Positions 1-8,521 of a DNA stretch of 64,000 nucleotides are shown here, in pieces (positions within the stretch are counted from its first letter, which is position 1; every line of letters begins with the position of its first letter). Below the pieces are notes generated by a model. The model had not been told where the DNA came from, ran no database searches, and saw nothing but the letters and a program-made list of their open reading frames with translations. The position numbers were made by a program, and so were the translations under genes. This DNA comes from Mucilaginibacter sp. (GTDB lineage Bacteria; Bacteroidota; Bacteroidia; Sphingobacteriales; Sphingobacteriaceae), in NCBI RefSeq assembly GCF_025362475.1, contig NZ_JANYGH010000025.1, positions 33,195-97,194 of the forward strand. The letters run 5' to 3'.

Positions 1-600
1 CGAATAGCCCAGGATTTGCACGATAGCGTAAGCCAAACGATGTCTGCAGCAAAAATTAACCTGACAGTTATTGGCGGCGAATTGCCTTTCGTAGACGATG
101 AACAACGAAAACGGTTTGAGAAGGTAATTAACCTGGTTGATTATGGCTTTAAGGAGGTAAGAACAATATCGCACAACATGATGCCCTGGGCGCTTCATAA
201 AACAGGCCTGGCGCAGGTGGTTAAACAGTTTATTGAGAATATTGAAAACGAAGCCATCGCTATAAATTTCTTTAGCAGGGGCTTTGATGCGCCATTTGAT
301 GATACTACAGAAATTATTTTATACCGGGTGCTACAGGAAAGTGTAAATAACGTAATGAAGCATGCTAATGCAAGCAGGCTTGATATTTCATTGATAAGAG
401 ACAAGGATAATATCAGCTTAACTATTGAAGATAATGGTAAAGGATTTGATGCCAGCAATCCCGGCATCAACAAAGGGATGGGGTTGAGCAACCTGCGATC
501 GCGGATCAATTTTTTAAATGGTAAGGTTGAGCTTGATTCGCAGGTGGGCAAGGGTACCTTGGTATCAGTTTATATTCCCGTTATCAATAAAGCCCTATAA
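1..600 (+). CDS. Sensor histidine kinase, NarL/DegS type (3' part)
   Basis: This is the C-terminal part of a kinase whose start lies before the window; the frame is open from base 1. The visible protein begins with the HisKA_3 phospho-acceptor motif (DLHDSVSQT). A HATPase_c domain follows, with the N box (QESVNNVMKHA), a DNGKGFD G1 box and a GMGLSNLRSR G2 box. Kinases of this class phosphorylate LuxR-type regulators, and one lies immediately downstream on the opposite strand. The two stop codons overlap (595-600), so the genes converge tail to tail and are not one operon. The input domain cannot be seen. Confidence 0.93.
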   Translation, partial: RIAQDLHDSVSQTMSAAKINLTVIGGELPFVDDEQRKRFEKVINLVDYGFKEVRTISHNMMPWALHKTGLAQVVKQFIENIENEAIAINFFSRGFDAPFDDTTEIILYRVLQESVNNVMKHANASRLDISLIRDKDNISLTIEDNGKGFDASNPGINKGMGLSNLRSRINFLNGKVELDSQVGKGTLVSVYIPVINKAL

Positions 601-1236
601 ATCATACTGTAGTATAAACCGGGTAAGCTCTACCGGGTTTTTTAAATTCAGTTTCTGCATGATGTTTTTACGGTGCGTTTCAACCGTATAAATGCTCAAA
701 TGAAGGTGATTGGCCATTTGCTGATTGGTGAAATCCTGTTTAATGAATTGTAATAGTTCGGCTTCTCTTTTGGTAAGCTGGAATTGTTTTAAAAAAGGAT
801 CCGATTCATTAAACGTTGAATTGGTAACCGGTTGTTTGTATGGAAAACATAGTTCGCCCTGCGCCACCAGGCGCATAGCTTTTAACAATTCACTCTTTTC
901 GGCATTTTTAAACAGGTAGCCGTTGGCGCCGGCGGCTTTTGCTTTTTCAATCAGGTGCTCTTCATTATAGGTGGAAAGCATGATCACTTTAATTTTAGGA
1001 TGATAGGATTTTACCCGCTTAAGCACCTCGAAGCCATTAATGCCCGGCATATTTATATCGAGCAATAACAGGTTGGGTGTATTGGTATGTAACAGGCCCA
1101 ACACCTCTTTGCCATTAGCGGCAATATTCATGATCTCAATATCGGGCTCATTTTGCAATAGCATGCAAAGTCCGTTTATAAATAGGGTATGATCATCTGC
1201 TATGATCACTGATATTTTTTCGGCTGTCATTTCCAT
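595..1236 (-). CDS. NarL/LuxR-family response regulator
   Basis: 213 residues, the usual length. An N-terminal receiver domain carries the acidic pair (ADDH) and a predicted phospho-acceptor Asp60 in LLLLDINMPG. The C-terminal LuxR-type helix-turn-helix spans about residues 154-210 (LTKREAELL, then IYTVETHRKNIMQKL). It is a DNA-binding transcription factor. Its likely partner is the convergent HisKA_3 kinase ending at 600, since this kinase class pairs with NarL regulators. Its own targets are unknown. A second in-frame ATG lies two codons in, so the exact start is not fixed. Confidence 0.93.
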   Translation of the reverse strand: MEMTAEKISVIIADDHTLFINGLCMLLQNEPDIEIMNIAANGKEVLGLLHTNTPNLLLLDINMPGINGFEVLKRVKSYHPKIKVIMLSTYNEEHLIEKAKAAGANGYLFKNAEKSELLKAMRLVAQGELCFPYKQPVTNSTFNESDPFLKQFQLTKREAELLQFIKQDFTNQQMANHLHLSIYTVETHRKNIMQKLNLKNPVELTRFILQYDL

Positions 1237-1441
1237 CGTAGTAATTATTTATAAATCTACTTTTTCTTCATGCGGCAAAAAATACCAACAGCTTTGTATT
1301 GTGTACTGACTGGCTGCTCCATAAAATTGTACTACCAAAACAAAAAAGGGAAAATAAAAAATAGCGTCTGTTAAGCCTGTTTACAACCGGGAATAACAGG
1401 TACAATATACAATTTATAAGCACTTGTTAACCTCAAAAACA

Positions 1442-1585
1442 ATGGAATACCTTATCGCTACACTTATAATCATGCTGTTTTGCATAACAGCTTTAGCCCA
1501 GGACAGATCCTCAGAAAACACAACAAGTATCTCGAGATCAAAGCCTAAACCATTAAAACCTGGGAGTAACCTGAAGCATCAGTAA
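1442..1585 (+). CDS. Small secreted peptide, 47 aa
   Basis: ATG-to-TAA frame of 47 residues. It starts with a convincing short signal peptide (hydrophobic MEYLIATLIIMLFCITALA, then AQ-D as a type I cleavage site). The remaining roughly 27 residues are polar and rich in Ser, Lys and Pro. A hairpin follows the stop immediately. Small secreted peptides of this kind are common in Sphingobacteriaceae and have no assigned function. The call rests on the signal peptide and the terminator only. Confidence 0.5.
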   Translation: MEYLIATLIIMLFCITALAQDRSSENTTSISRSKPKPLKPGSNLKHQ

Positions 1586-1599
1586 TATACTGGTGCTTC
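1573..1599 (+). terminator. Hairpin at the end of the small secreted-peptide gene
   Basis: An 11-bp stem (gaagcatcagt / actggtgcttc, one G-T pair) with a 5-nt loop overlaps the stop codon at 1583-1585. A T-rich stretch follows. It may serve both this gene and the convergent cupin gene that ends at 1627. Confidence 0.5.
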
Positions 1600-1626
1600 C
1601 TGGTTTACTTTCTTTTACAGGTACAT

Positions 1627-2118
1627 TTAATCCCTGCAAAGCCTGTTTAAAATGTTCTTATGCTCCGGGTATAGCAGTTGTAGCACGTCCTTTTTACCCA
1701 TCTCAAATTCGCTAAAATCAAACCCGGGAGCAACCGCACAACTAACAAGGGAGAACCCATGGGGTGTAATGGTTTCTGCGGCAAACCAGCAACCCGCCTC
1801 AATGGCTAAAGATAAACTGCCCGTTGTTATATCCGATAGCTCAAAGCTCCCCAGCTTACCATCGTGATCAATAACGTGGATCAGCAACGGAGTTCCCTTA
1901 TGAAAATACCAGATCTCATCAGACGATAAGCGGTGGAACCCGGAAAAATCATTTCCTTCCAATAAATAATAAATAGAAGTGCAGGCCTGTTTAAGAGGCC
2001 CGCCGGTTTTCCTAAACACTGTTTGATTTGATCGGAATGTTTCTTTGTAATATCCGCCTTCGGGATGTGGTTGGAGCTTTAAATGGGCGATCCAGCCTTT
2101 TGCGTTTTCCATGGTCAT
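1627..2118 (-). CDS. Cupin-fold protein, DUF985/Cupin_5 family
   Basis: 163 residues, the normal length for the family. The diagnostic start is present (WIAHLKLQPHPEGGYYKETF), followed by the cupin strands with DEIWYFHKGTPLLIH and later ETITPHGFSLVSCAVAPGFDFSEFE. The family has an RmlC-like beta-barrel of unsettled biochemical role. The gene stands alone, with no operon partner. The start was taken at the second Met region (MTMENAKGW); either ATG is possible. Confidence 0.85.
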   Translation of the reverse strand: MTMENAKGWIAHLKLQPHPEGGYYKETFRSNQTVFRKTGGPLKQACTSIYYLLEGNDFSGFHRLSSDEIWYFHKGTPLLIHVIDHDGKLGSFELSDITTGSLSLAIEAGCWFAAETITPHGFSLVSCAVAPGFDFSEFEMGKKDVLQLLYPEHKNILNRLCRD

Positions 2119-2326
2119 GTTTACAAACTTAAGGCTTGTTTTAAAAAAACAATACAGGATTGTTTAATAGGTTGCAGCCAGAAAGAGTTGCTGCCGCCGC
2201 TAAGTTAGGAAGCTATGCTTTTAATTAATCGATAAAGGACTTTGCGCCGCTGTTTCTGACATAATTACGTCAATTTCTGACAAATACGGGGTTTACAAAT
2301 GGACGGCAATAAATACTTGATTTTAT

Positions 2327-2353
2327 TTATCGTTATTTGCGATAAGTATTATC
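2327..2353. promoter_or_regulatory. Overlapping short inverted repeats, possible operator
   Basis: Two overlapping dyads sit 24 bases before a vestigial reading frame: TTATCG-N7-CGATAA (2327-2345) and GATAA-GTA-TTATC (2341-2353). They lie upstream of the Rrf2 gene and could be its operator, but nothing in the sequence proves this. Confidence 0.3.
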
Positions 2354-2376
2354 GTAATTATCTAAATTAAACAAAA

Positions 2377-2469
2377 ATGGTAAAACAATTGCTAATTATT
2401 GGAGGCGGATTTGCTGAGAATTTAGAACAGGCCCTGGGCGATTCGTTTACGGAAATGCCTGTATATTAG
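2377..2469 (+). pseudogene. Vestige of an FAD/NAD(P)-binding oxidoreductase
   Basis: A 30-residue frame starts with a dinucleotide-binding beta strand and GGGFA turn (MVKQLLIIGGGFA), like the NDH-2 protein encoded at 3292. It then loses similarity and stops. A full GxGxxG fold needs at least 300 more residues, so this is best read as the stump of a deleted flavoprotein gene. A short genuine peptide cannot be excluded. Confidence 0.4.
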
Positions 2470-2543
2470 AATACATACGATCAGCATAGTAATCAATTGC
2501 TTATTTTTGAGCAATAAACAAAAACATCACTTAAACTAACCGG

Positions 2544-3068
2544 ATGCCAACTTTAGGAAAAAATGTGGAGTATGCGATACACTCTTTAGTGTATTTTGTA
2601 GGTAATCCTAAAGGGAGTACGATCACCGTTCGCGATCTGGCTAAATTTCAGAATATATCTGAAACGTATCTCGCCAAAACTTTTACCAAACTCAAAAAAT
2701 CGGGAATTGTAAAGTCGAATATCGGCGTAAAAGGCGGCTATTCTTTGGCCAGGGCTCCAGACGAAATTACCTTTTTGGATATTGTTTTGGCGGTTGAGGG
2801 CGAGATATCTTTTTTTGAATGTAATGGGATAAGAGACAATTGCATCTTATTAGATCAGGAAAATCTGCCCTGGAAAAAGGGCGACTATTGCACCATTCAT
2901 AAGGCTATGATTGATACCGAAAATAAGATCAAGGAGTCTCTCGGCGAAAAAAATCTGCAATGGGTTTTTGATACGATTAATAAAAAAGCATCCCCTGAAT
3001 TAACGGGGGCAACAAAAGGCTGGTTTGAGGATAATGTGTTTAAAACATCCAAAAAGGAGCTTTCGTAA
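2544..3068 (+). CDS. Rrf2-family transcriptional regulator
   Basis: 174 residues, slightly longer than usual. The N-terminal winged helix-turn-helix is typical (VEYAIHSLVYF, NISETYLAKTFTKLKKSGIVKS, GVKGGYSLAR). Three Cys follow at about residues 94, 100 and 113 (ECNGIRDNC, GDYC), the positions where Rrf2 sensors such as IscR and NsrR hold an iron-sulfur cluster. It probably senses redox or nitrosative stress. It precedes NDH-2 and DoxX genes on the same strand, plausible targets. Cluster binding is inferred from Cys spacing only. Confidence 0.85.
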   Translation: MPTLGKNVEYAIHSLVYFVGNPKGSTITVRDLAKFQNISETYLAKTFTKLKKSGIVKSNIGVKGGYSLARAPDEITFLDIVLAVEGEISFFECNGIRDNCILLDQENLPWKKGDYCTIHKAMIDTENKIKESLGEKNLQWVFDTINKKASPELTGATKGWFEDNVFKTSKKELS

Positions 3069-3291
3069 CCTGGTTATTTACTACTGAATCCACACTTGAA
3101 GGATAGTACCTATTATAAGGTAAGCCTTCTGTTAAGGCTGCCCATGTGGTAGTAATTAACCGAACTGTGTTTTGCCGACGGTAACACCCCATGACTACCG
3201 CAATAAGTTTGGGGCACATTAATAATCAAATACCAGGATTAGTAAGCAATGCCTATACCTGCCCTACTGATCCCTCATAAATTAATACTAT

Positions 3292-4581
3292 ATGGAAAAT
3301 TTAAAAGAATTTGACAACAGGGAAAAGATCATTGTAGTAGGTGGCGGTTTTGCAGGCTTAAGTTTTGCACGGCTGCTTTTCAAAAACAAGCATTACCAGG
3401 TTACGCTGGTTGATAAAAATAATTACAACTACTTTACGCCCCTGCTTTACCAGGTGGCCACCAGTTTTCTTGATCCGTCAAGCATCAGTTACCCTTTTCG
3501 TAAGATGTTTAGGGACAAAGGTGTCCGTTTCAGGATGGCAGAATTATTAAGGGTTGATACAGAAAATAAAACTATCCAATTGAGTGATGGTGCACTTTCA
3601 TATGATCACCTGGTGTTTGCGGCCGGCACAAAAACAAATTTTTTTGGTAACGAGGGTATCAGGGAAAAGGCTATTTCGATAAAAGGAATTGATGACGCAT
3701 TGTATATGCGAAATGAGTTAATGAAAACTATGGAAAAGGCCGTTATTGAAACCGACCCGGCCGAACGAAAGAGGTTATTAACTATTGTTGTGGCGGGTGG
3801 TGGCCCTACCGGGGTGGAGATTGCCGGCATGCTGGCCGAAATGAAACGATATATTTTAGGCAAAGACTACCCCGAACTAAAAGGTGCCGGGGGGAGTATT
3901 CATATTGTTGATGGCACATCTGTATTACTGGCCCCAATGAGTGATAAAACCCATAAAGAAGCCTATCAGGCGTTGACAGAACTCGACGTGAAGATTAAAC
4001 TAAATACACGCGTAAACAGCTATGATGGTCATATAGTGAAGCTTTCTGATGGCGGGGAGATTGAAACAAAAACCCTCATTTGGGCGGCCGGTGTTACCTC
4101 GCATACTTTTGAAGGTATTCCTGAAACCAGTCTTGGAGCTGGCAACAGGATGGTTACCAATGCATATAACCAGGTAACAGGCCTGGACAATGTATGGGCT
4201 ATAGGCGATATCAGCATACAGGAAACAGATGCTGCTTATCCTAAAGGGCATCCGCAACTGGCGCAGCCTGCCATACAGCAGGGGAAGGCATTAGCTAAAA
4301 ACTTCCTGGCTATTGCCAAAGGAAAACCTATGGAGCCATTTAAATATTTTGATCGCGGGGATATGGCCATAATAGGGCGAAATACGGCGGTTGCTGATCT
4401 GCTTAAACACAAACTCCACTTTAGCGGTTTTTTAGGTTTGTTCAGCTGGTTATTTATCCACCTCATATCGCTGGTTAATTATAATAACAAGATCAAAACC
4501 TTGTATAGCTGGCTGGTAGCCTATACAACCAGGGACCAGGCACTACGGATGATCTTCCGTTCAGAAAACCGGGGTACTTAA
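3292..4581 (+). CDS. Type II NADH dehydrogenase (NDH-2-like flavoprotein)
   Basis: 429 residues, as expected for single-subunit NADH:quinone oxidoreductases. The FAD-binding Rossmann motif is at the N terminus (VVGGGFAGLSFA) and the NADH-binding motif is near residue 165 (VVAGGGPTGVEIAG). FAD-contact motifs TLIWAAGV and VWAIGDI follow. The hydrophobic C-terminal region (LFSWLFIHLISLVNY) fits membrane attachment. The enzyme would pass electrons from NADH to quinone at the inner membrane without pumping protons. It lies between the Rrf2 regulator and a DoxX gene, which suggests a redox-stress group. Confidence 0.9.
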   Translation: MENLKEFDNREKIIVVGGGFAGLSFARLLFKNKHYQVTLVDKNNYNYFTPLLYQVATSFLDPSSISYPFRKMFRDKGVRFRMAELLRVDTENKTIQLSDGALSYDHLVFAAGTKTNFFGNEGIREKAISIKGIDDALYMRNELMKTMEKAVIETDPAERKRLLTIVVAGGGPTGVEIAGMLAEMKRYILGKDYPELKGAGGSIHIVDGTSVLLAPMSDKTHKEAYQALTELDVKIKLNTRVNSYDGHIVKLSDGGEIETKTLIWAAGVTSHTFEGIPETSLGAGNRMVTNAYNQVTGLDNVWAIGDISIQETDAAYPKGHPQLAQPAIQQGKALAKNFLAIAKGKPMEPFKYFDRGDMAIIGRNTAVADLLKHKLHFSGFLGLFSWLFIHLISLVNYNNKIKTLYSWLVAYTTRDQALRMIFRSENRGT

Positions 4582-4612
4582 TAAAACCAAATATCTATTT
4601 ATATTATAGCAA

Positions 4613-5041
4613 ATGAAAAAACATGTTGTTTATGCCCAGCTTTATCTGCGGCTCGCGCTCGGGATTGGTTTTATCTATCCCGTATTGGATCGTATTGGCT
4701 GGCTTGGGCCGGCGGGTCAGCATAATGTTGACTGGGGTAACTGGGGTAGTTTCCTCACTTATGTTCATGCATTGCTACCTTTCCTGGCTAAATCAGTATC
4801 TGATGTTATGGGCTGGCTGGCCACTTTTTTAGAAGTCATCTTCGGGGTATTACTGATTACCGGCTATAAAACAAGAATTATGGCATTGGGCAGTTTTGTG
4901 CTCACATTAACTTTTGCCTTGTGTATGGCACTTTTTTTCGGCGTCAAATCACCATTTAACTATTCGGTATTTGCTGTAAGTGCAGGCTCATTATTGTTAT
5001 CAACTATTCCTGCTTATAAGTGGAGTGTGGATAATTTATGA
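4613..5041 (+). CDS. DoxX-family membrane protein
   Basis: 142 residues with four predicted membrane helices (starting about residues 8, 55, 82 and 112) and the DoxX-like motif around LRLALGIGFIYPVLDRIG. The gene starts 31 bases after the NDH-2 gene, so co-transcription is likely. DoxX proteins are inner-membrane proteins linked to quinone-dependent redox steps; the exact role here is unknown. Confidence 0.82.
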   Translation: MKKHVVYAQLYLRLALGIGFIYPVLDRIGWLGPAGQHNVDWGNWGSFLTYVHALLPFLAKSVSDVMGWLATFLEVIFGVLLITGYKTRIMALGSFVLTLTFALCMALFFGVKSPFNYSVFAVSAGSLLLSTIPAYKWSVDNL

Positions 5042-5093
5042 TCGCCCCTAAACAGCTAAATATTAAAAACTTATTAACTTAATACAGACTACC

Positions 5094-5915
5094 ATGTTGT
5101 TAACACAAAAAGAAAAAGCGGATTTATTTCGCCAGCAGCATTTGGCACCGCAATTATTGATCCTGCCTAATATATGGGATCCGCTAAGTGCAAAACTTAT
5201 CGCATCACTTGGTTACCAATCTCTGGCTACAGCAAGCGTCGCTACGAACCTTATCGCAGGCTTTCCCGATGGCGAACATATCCCGTACAAAAAGTTAATG
5301 GAAAATGTATCGCACATAACAGCTGCTGTTGATTTGCCTGTGTCTGTTGACCTGGAAAGCGGATTTGCTGATAACATAGCGCAATTGAAGGATAATATAA
5401 AAATGCTGCTGGATGCCGGCGCCATCGGCTTAAATATAGAAGACAGCCACGATCATGGTAAAATGATGACGCCCATTCACGAACAGTGTTTGAAGATAGA
5501 AGCCATAAGGGAAGTAGGCATTCAATATAATGTGCCGATAGTCATCAATGCCCGTACCGATCTGTTTTTTCAGCCGGTGCAAAAGGATACTGTGAACCTG
5601 GCTGTTGAACGTGCAAAAGCTTACCAATTGGCAGGAGCCGACTGCGTGTACCCTATTGTAATTCCTGGTTATCATGAAATAGCTCAATTGCTGGAAAACT
5701 TAGATGTACCCATCAACATCCTGTTATATGGGCAAATCCGCGACCTGAAAGAATTGGAAAGTCTTGGCGTATCAAGGGTTAGTGTAGGCCCGGGTTTATT
5801 AAAATTGGCCTTATCGCAAATGAAACAGGCTGCCGAAGGCTTACTGAACTATAGTACGGACGAGTTTTTTAAGGAAGGGCAGATTACTTTCGACGTGATG
5901 AGCAGCCTGGTCTAA
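5094..5915 (+). CDS. Isocitrate lyase / PEP mutase superfamily protein
   Basis: 273 residues. The TIM-barrel motifs of the PEPM/ICL superfamily are present: NIWDPLSAKLIASLGYQSLAT, VDLESGFAD, AGAIGLNIEDS and VINARTDLFF. The Asp and Glu residues in these motifs bind Mg2+. Members cleave or form C-C or P-C bonds (2-methylisocitrate lyase, oxaloacetate decarboxylase, PEP mutase). The canonical KKCGH motif of true isocitrate lyases is not seen, so the reaction is unassigned. It starts 52 bases after doxX on the same strand. Confidence 0.85.
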   Translation: MLLTQKEKADLFRQQHLAPQLLILPNIWDPLSAKLIASLGYQSLATASVATNLIAGFPDGEHIPYKKLMENVSHITAAVDLPVSVDLESGFADNIAQLKDNIKMLLDAGAIGLNIEDSHDHGKMMTPIHEQCLKIEAIREVGIQYNVPIVINARTDLFFQPVQKDTVNLAVERAKAYQLAGADCVYPIVIPGYHEIAQLLENLDVPINILLYGQIRDLKELESLGVSRVSVGPGLLKLALSQMKQAAEGLLNYSTDEFFKEGQITFDVMSSLV

Positions 5916-5933
5916 ATGAAGTACATACCCGCA

Positions 5934-6196
5934 CGTCATTGCGAGTGACAAAATCCGGGAGACACTGAAGGAGAAATGAGGTTAAAAAAGTTTGTCATCC
6001 TGAGGAACGAAGGATCTACTCTCCACCGTGCTTCTTCGCCCTGTACAGTTTGCGAATAGATCCTTCGTTCCTCAGGATGACAAAAGGGGTTTTAGCGAAT
6101 ACATCATAGGTAGGTACGAAGCAATCCCAAACTGTACAGATCGGATTTGTAAAGCTACTCTGTAAGGTGGGGATTGCTTCGTGCCTCGCAATGACG
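5934..6196. repeat. Nested palindromic repeat element
   Basis: Between two genes lies a set of nested inverted repeats. The outer arms are a 12-bp pair (cgtcattgcgag 5934-5945 with ctcgcaatgacg 6185-6196). Inside is a perfect 27-bp pair (5991-6017 with 6058-6084) flanking a 40-bp loop. A further pair (cgaagcaatccc with gggattgcttcg, about 6118-6180) completes the structure. No reading frame is convincing. It resembles the dispersed palindromic repeats found in many Bacteroidota genomes. The function is unknown; transcription would give a long hairpin. Confidence 0.8.
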
Positions 6197-6272
6197 GGTG
6201 GTTAAGTGCTTCATTATAAGCATAAAAAATTAATAAATCAAAGTTAAACAGCTTCTTAGTATTTAAGTTAAA

Positions 6273-7130
6273 ATGGACAGAATACCAATAAGACATATTA
6301 ATGTAACGCAAAAGGAGCCGGATTTTTCTGGAAGCTTTAGCATCCGGGATATTCATAATTTACTTGCCGGGGCAGACATGGTTCAGGAGCTTCACCGGCA
6401 TGATTTTTTTTATATTCTCGTTTTAAAAAAAGGGGCCGGCCACCATGAAATAGATTTTATACCATACACAGTTGATGATAATTCTGTTTTCTTTATGCGC
6501 CCGGGCCAGGTACACCAATTGGTGCTAAAAGCAGGGAGCACCGGGTATTTGATGCAATTTAGAGATGAATTTTATTTCCCTCATGATAGGGTATCAAACC
6601 AGCTATTACACAAAGCCAGTAACGCCAATCATTATCAGCTTACAGCAGCTGGGTTACAAAAGTTACTTACTATAATGACCTATATTTTTCAGGAATATGC
6701 CGATAAGCAAGAAAGATATGAAGAGGTTATCAAAGCAAATATGGGTATTTTCTTTATCGAGCTTATCCGGCAAAACAGCAGCGCTCCGTCCGGGGATGTC
6801 AGTCTTTATACCCAGGAACGACTTGAAAAGTTTTTAGAACTTTTAGAGGCAAATATCTTTACCCATAAGCAAGTATCTCAATATGCTGTTATGCTGAATC
6901 TTTCCACCTATCAGCTTAATGCAATCACTAAGGTAACCTTAAACAAAACCTGTTCCGAACTTATTAATGAGCATATTATATTGGAGGCCAAGAGATACCT
7001 TCTGGCAACTTCTAACCAGGTAAATGAAATAGCATACCACCTGGGGTACGAAGATGTTTCTTATTTTATCAGGTTTTTTAAAAAGCACACGGGATATTCG
7101 CCCGAGGCGTTCAGGCATAACTTTAGATAA
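6273..7130 (+). CDS. AraC-family transcriptional regulator
   Basis: 285 residues. The N-terminal half is a cupin-like sensor (ELHRHDFFYILVL, FFMRPGQVHQL). The C-terminal about 100 residues carry two helix-turn-helix units and the AraC signature (NEIAYHLGYEDVSYFIRFFKKHTGYSPEAFR). It probably controls the following redox genes (7227-9118) on the same strand. The 5-bp dyad TTCAG-N7-CTGAA at 7161-7177 upstream of them is a possible target. Confidence 0.9.
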   Translation: MDRIPIRHINVTQKEPDFSGSFSIRDIHNLLAGADMVQELHRHDFFYILVLKKGAGHHEIDFIPYTVDDNSVFFMRPGQVHQLVLKAGSTGYLMQFRDEFYFPHDRVSNQLLHKASNANHYQLTAAGLQKLLTIMTYIFQEYADKQERYEEVIKANMGIFFIELIRQNSSAPSGDVSLYTQERLEKFLELLEANIFTHKQVSQYAVMLNLSTYQLNAITKVTLNKTCSELINEHIILEAKRYLLATSNQVNEIAYHLGYEDVSYFIRFFKKHTGYSPEAFRHNFR

Positions 7131-7179
7131 ATCCTACACAATCACATTTTTGTCCTACCCTTCAGTTTACCGCTGAAAT

Positions 7180-7187
7180 TACCTTTG
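7180..7187 (+). promoter_or_regulatory. Candidate -7 box (TACCTTTG)
   Basis: TACCTTTG matches the Bacteroidota -7 consensus TAnnTTTG, 39 bases before the start at 7227. No clear -33 TTTG lies at the right distance, which would fit an activator-dependent promoter. The dyad TTCAG-N7-CTGAA sits just upstream, where an AraC-type activator could bind. Confidence 0.4.
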
Positions 7188-7226
7188 TACAGAGCAAAAC
7201 GCTTCCCGAAAAGTAATTTCTAAAGT

Positions 7227-7451
7227 ATGAAAACAAAAGCTAAGTTAATAGCATCTTTAAAGGTTTGGATAGTAATCTACCCCTCTATCACATTATTCCT
7301 TTATTTGTTTGGTAAGCCGTTATCGGTATTGCCATTGTATCAAAGAACACTGTTACTGACCATTCCATTAGTTCCATGGATAGTGTTTGCCGGCGTACCT
7401 TTGGTGGATTCTATTATCCGCCTGGTTTCATCTAAGGATAACGACAAGTAG
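7227..7451 (+). CDS. Small two-helix membrane protein
   Basis: 74 residues with two hydrophobic segments (about 12-30 and 45-63) and a charged C terminus. I do not recognise a named family. It lies between the AraC gene and a thioredoxin-reductase-like gene on the same strand and may be co-transcribed with the latter. Confidence 0.6.
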   Translation: MKTKAKLIASLKVWIVIYPSITLFLYLFGKPLSVLPLYQRTLLLTIPLVPWIVFAGVPLVDSIIRLVSSKDNDK

Positions 7452-7524
7452 TATGCGATGATCACCGGTGAGAATCGTCATCGCTTTTTTGCTTCAATTA
7501 ATACAATTTTAAAAATATCATAAA

Positions 7525-8433
7525 ATGACAAACCGAAAAAAATTTGACGTAATAATCGTTGGAGGAAGTTATTCAGGACTTGCAGCAGGTATGGCTTTGG
7601 GCAGGGCATTAAAGCAGGTTTTAATTATTGATAGCGCAAAACCTTGTAACCAGCAAACACCTCATTCGCATAACTTCCTTACCCAGGATGGAAAAACCCC
7701 CGCAGAAATTGCAACTCTTGGAAAACAGCAGGTACAAATGTATCACACCGTAACGTTTTTAAACGATTTGGCCATAAACAGCACTAAGACCGAAAATGGT
7801 TTTGAAATTCAGACGGCATCGGGCGAAACATTTAGCGCACAGAAATTAATTTTTACTACAGGCATCAGGGACCTTTTGCCTGACATGGAGGGCATTGCAG
7901 CATGTTGGGGCATTTCGGTTCTTCATTGTCCTTTTTGTCATGGATACGAGGTGAGAAATGAAAAAACCGGCATCCTTGGCAATGGAGAAGATGGGTATGA
8001 ATTATCCAGCCTTATTTCAAATTGGACAAATGATTTAACGCTTTTTACCGATGGTCCATCAACGTTGACCGCCGAACAAACCGGGAAACTTGAAAAACAT
8101 CAGATCAAAATAGTAAACAAGGAAGTTGAACGATTAGAACACATCAACGGGTATCTTCAAAATATGATCTTCAACGACGGCACAAAATCTTCTGTGAAGG
8201 CTATATACACACGGAGCCCTTTTGAACAACATTGCCGGATACCGGAGTCTTTGGGGTGCGAATTAACTGAAGATGGCTACGTTAAGGTTGATTCTTTTCA
8301 AGAAACTACAGTTAATGGAGTTTTTGCCTGTGGCGATAACACAACGCGCATTCGTACAGTGGCAAATGCGGTAGCCATGGGAACAACAGCCGGTATAACG
8401 GTGAGCAGAAAAATGATTTCGGAGGGTTTTTAA
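7525..8433 (+). CDS. Thioredoxin-reductase-like NAD(P)/FAD oxidoreductase
   Basis: 302 residues, the length of low-molecular-weight thioredoxin reductases. An FAD motif lies at the N terminus (VIIVGGSYSGLAAG), the redox-active pair is CPFC in CPFCHGYEVR near residue 135, and the C-terminal FAD motif is VNGVFACGD. The NADPH motif is degenerate (ILGNGEDGYE). It may reduce a small disulfide protein or act as a flavoprotein disulfide oxidase; no thioredoxin gene is adjacent. Confidence 0.85.
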   Translation: MTNRKKFDVIIVGGSYSGLAAGMALGRALKQVLIIDSAKPCNQQTPHSHNFLTQDGKTPAEIATLGKQQVQMYHTVTFLNDLAINSTKTENGFEIQTASGETFSAQKLIFTTGIRDLLPDMEGIAACWGISVLHCPFCHGYEVRNEKTGILGNGEDGYELSSLISNWTNDLTLFTDGPSTLTAEQTGKLEKHQIKIVNKEVERLEHINGYLQNMIFNDGTKSSVKAIYTRSPFEQHCRIPESLGCELTEDGYVKVDSFQETTVNGVFACGDNTTRIRTVANAVAMGTTAGITVSRKMISEGF

Positions 8434-8521
8434 ATTAACAGTTATGAGTGAAACCTGGGGTAAAGCGTACTTCAGGGGTTTAAACATGCAAGCTTAACAA
8501 AGTAAAATATTTATAAAAAGA

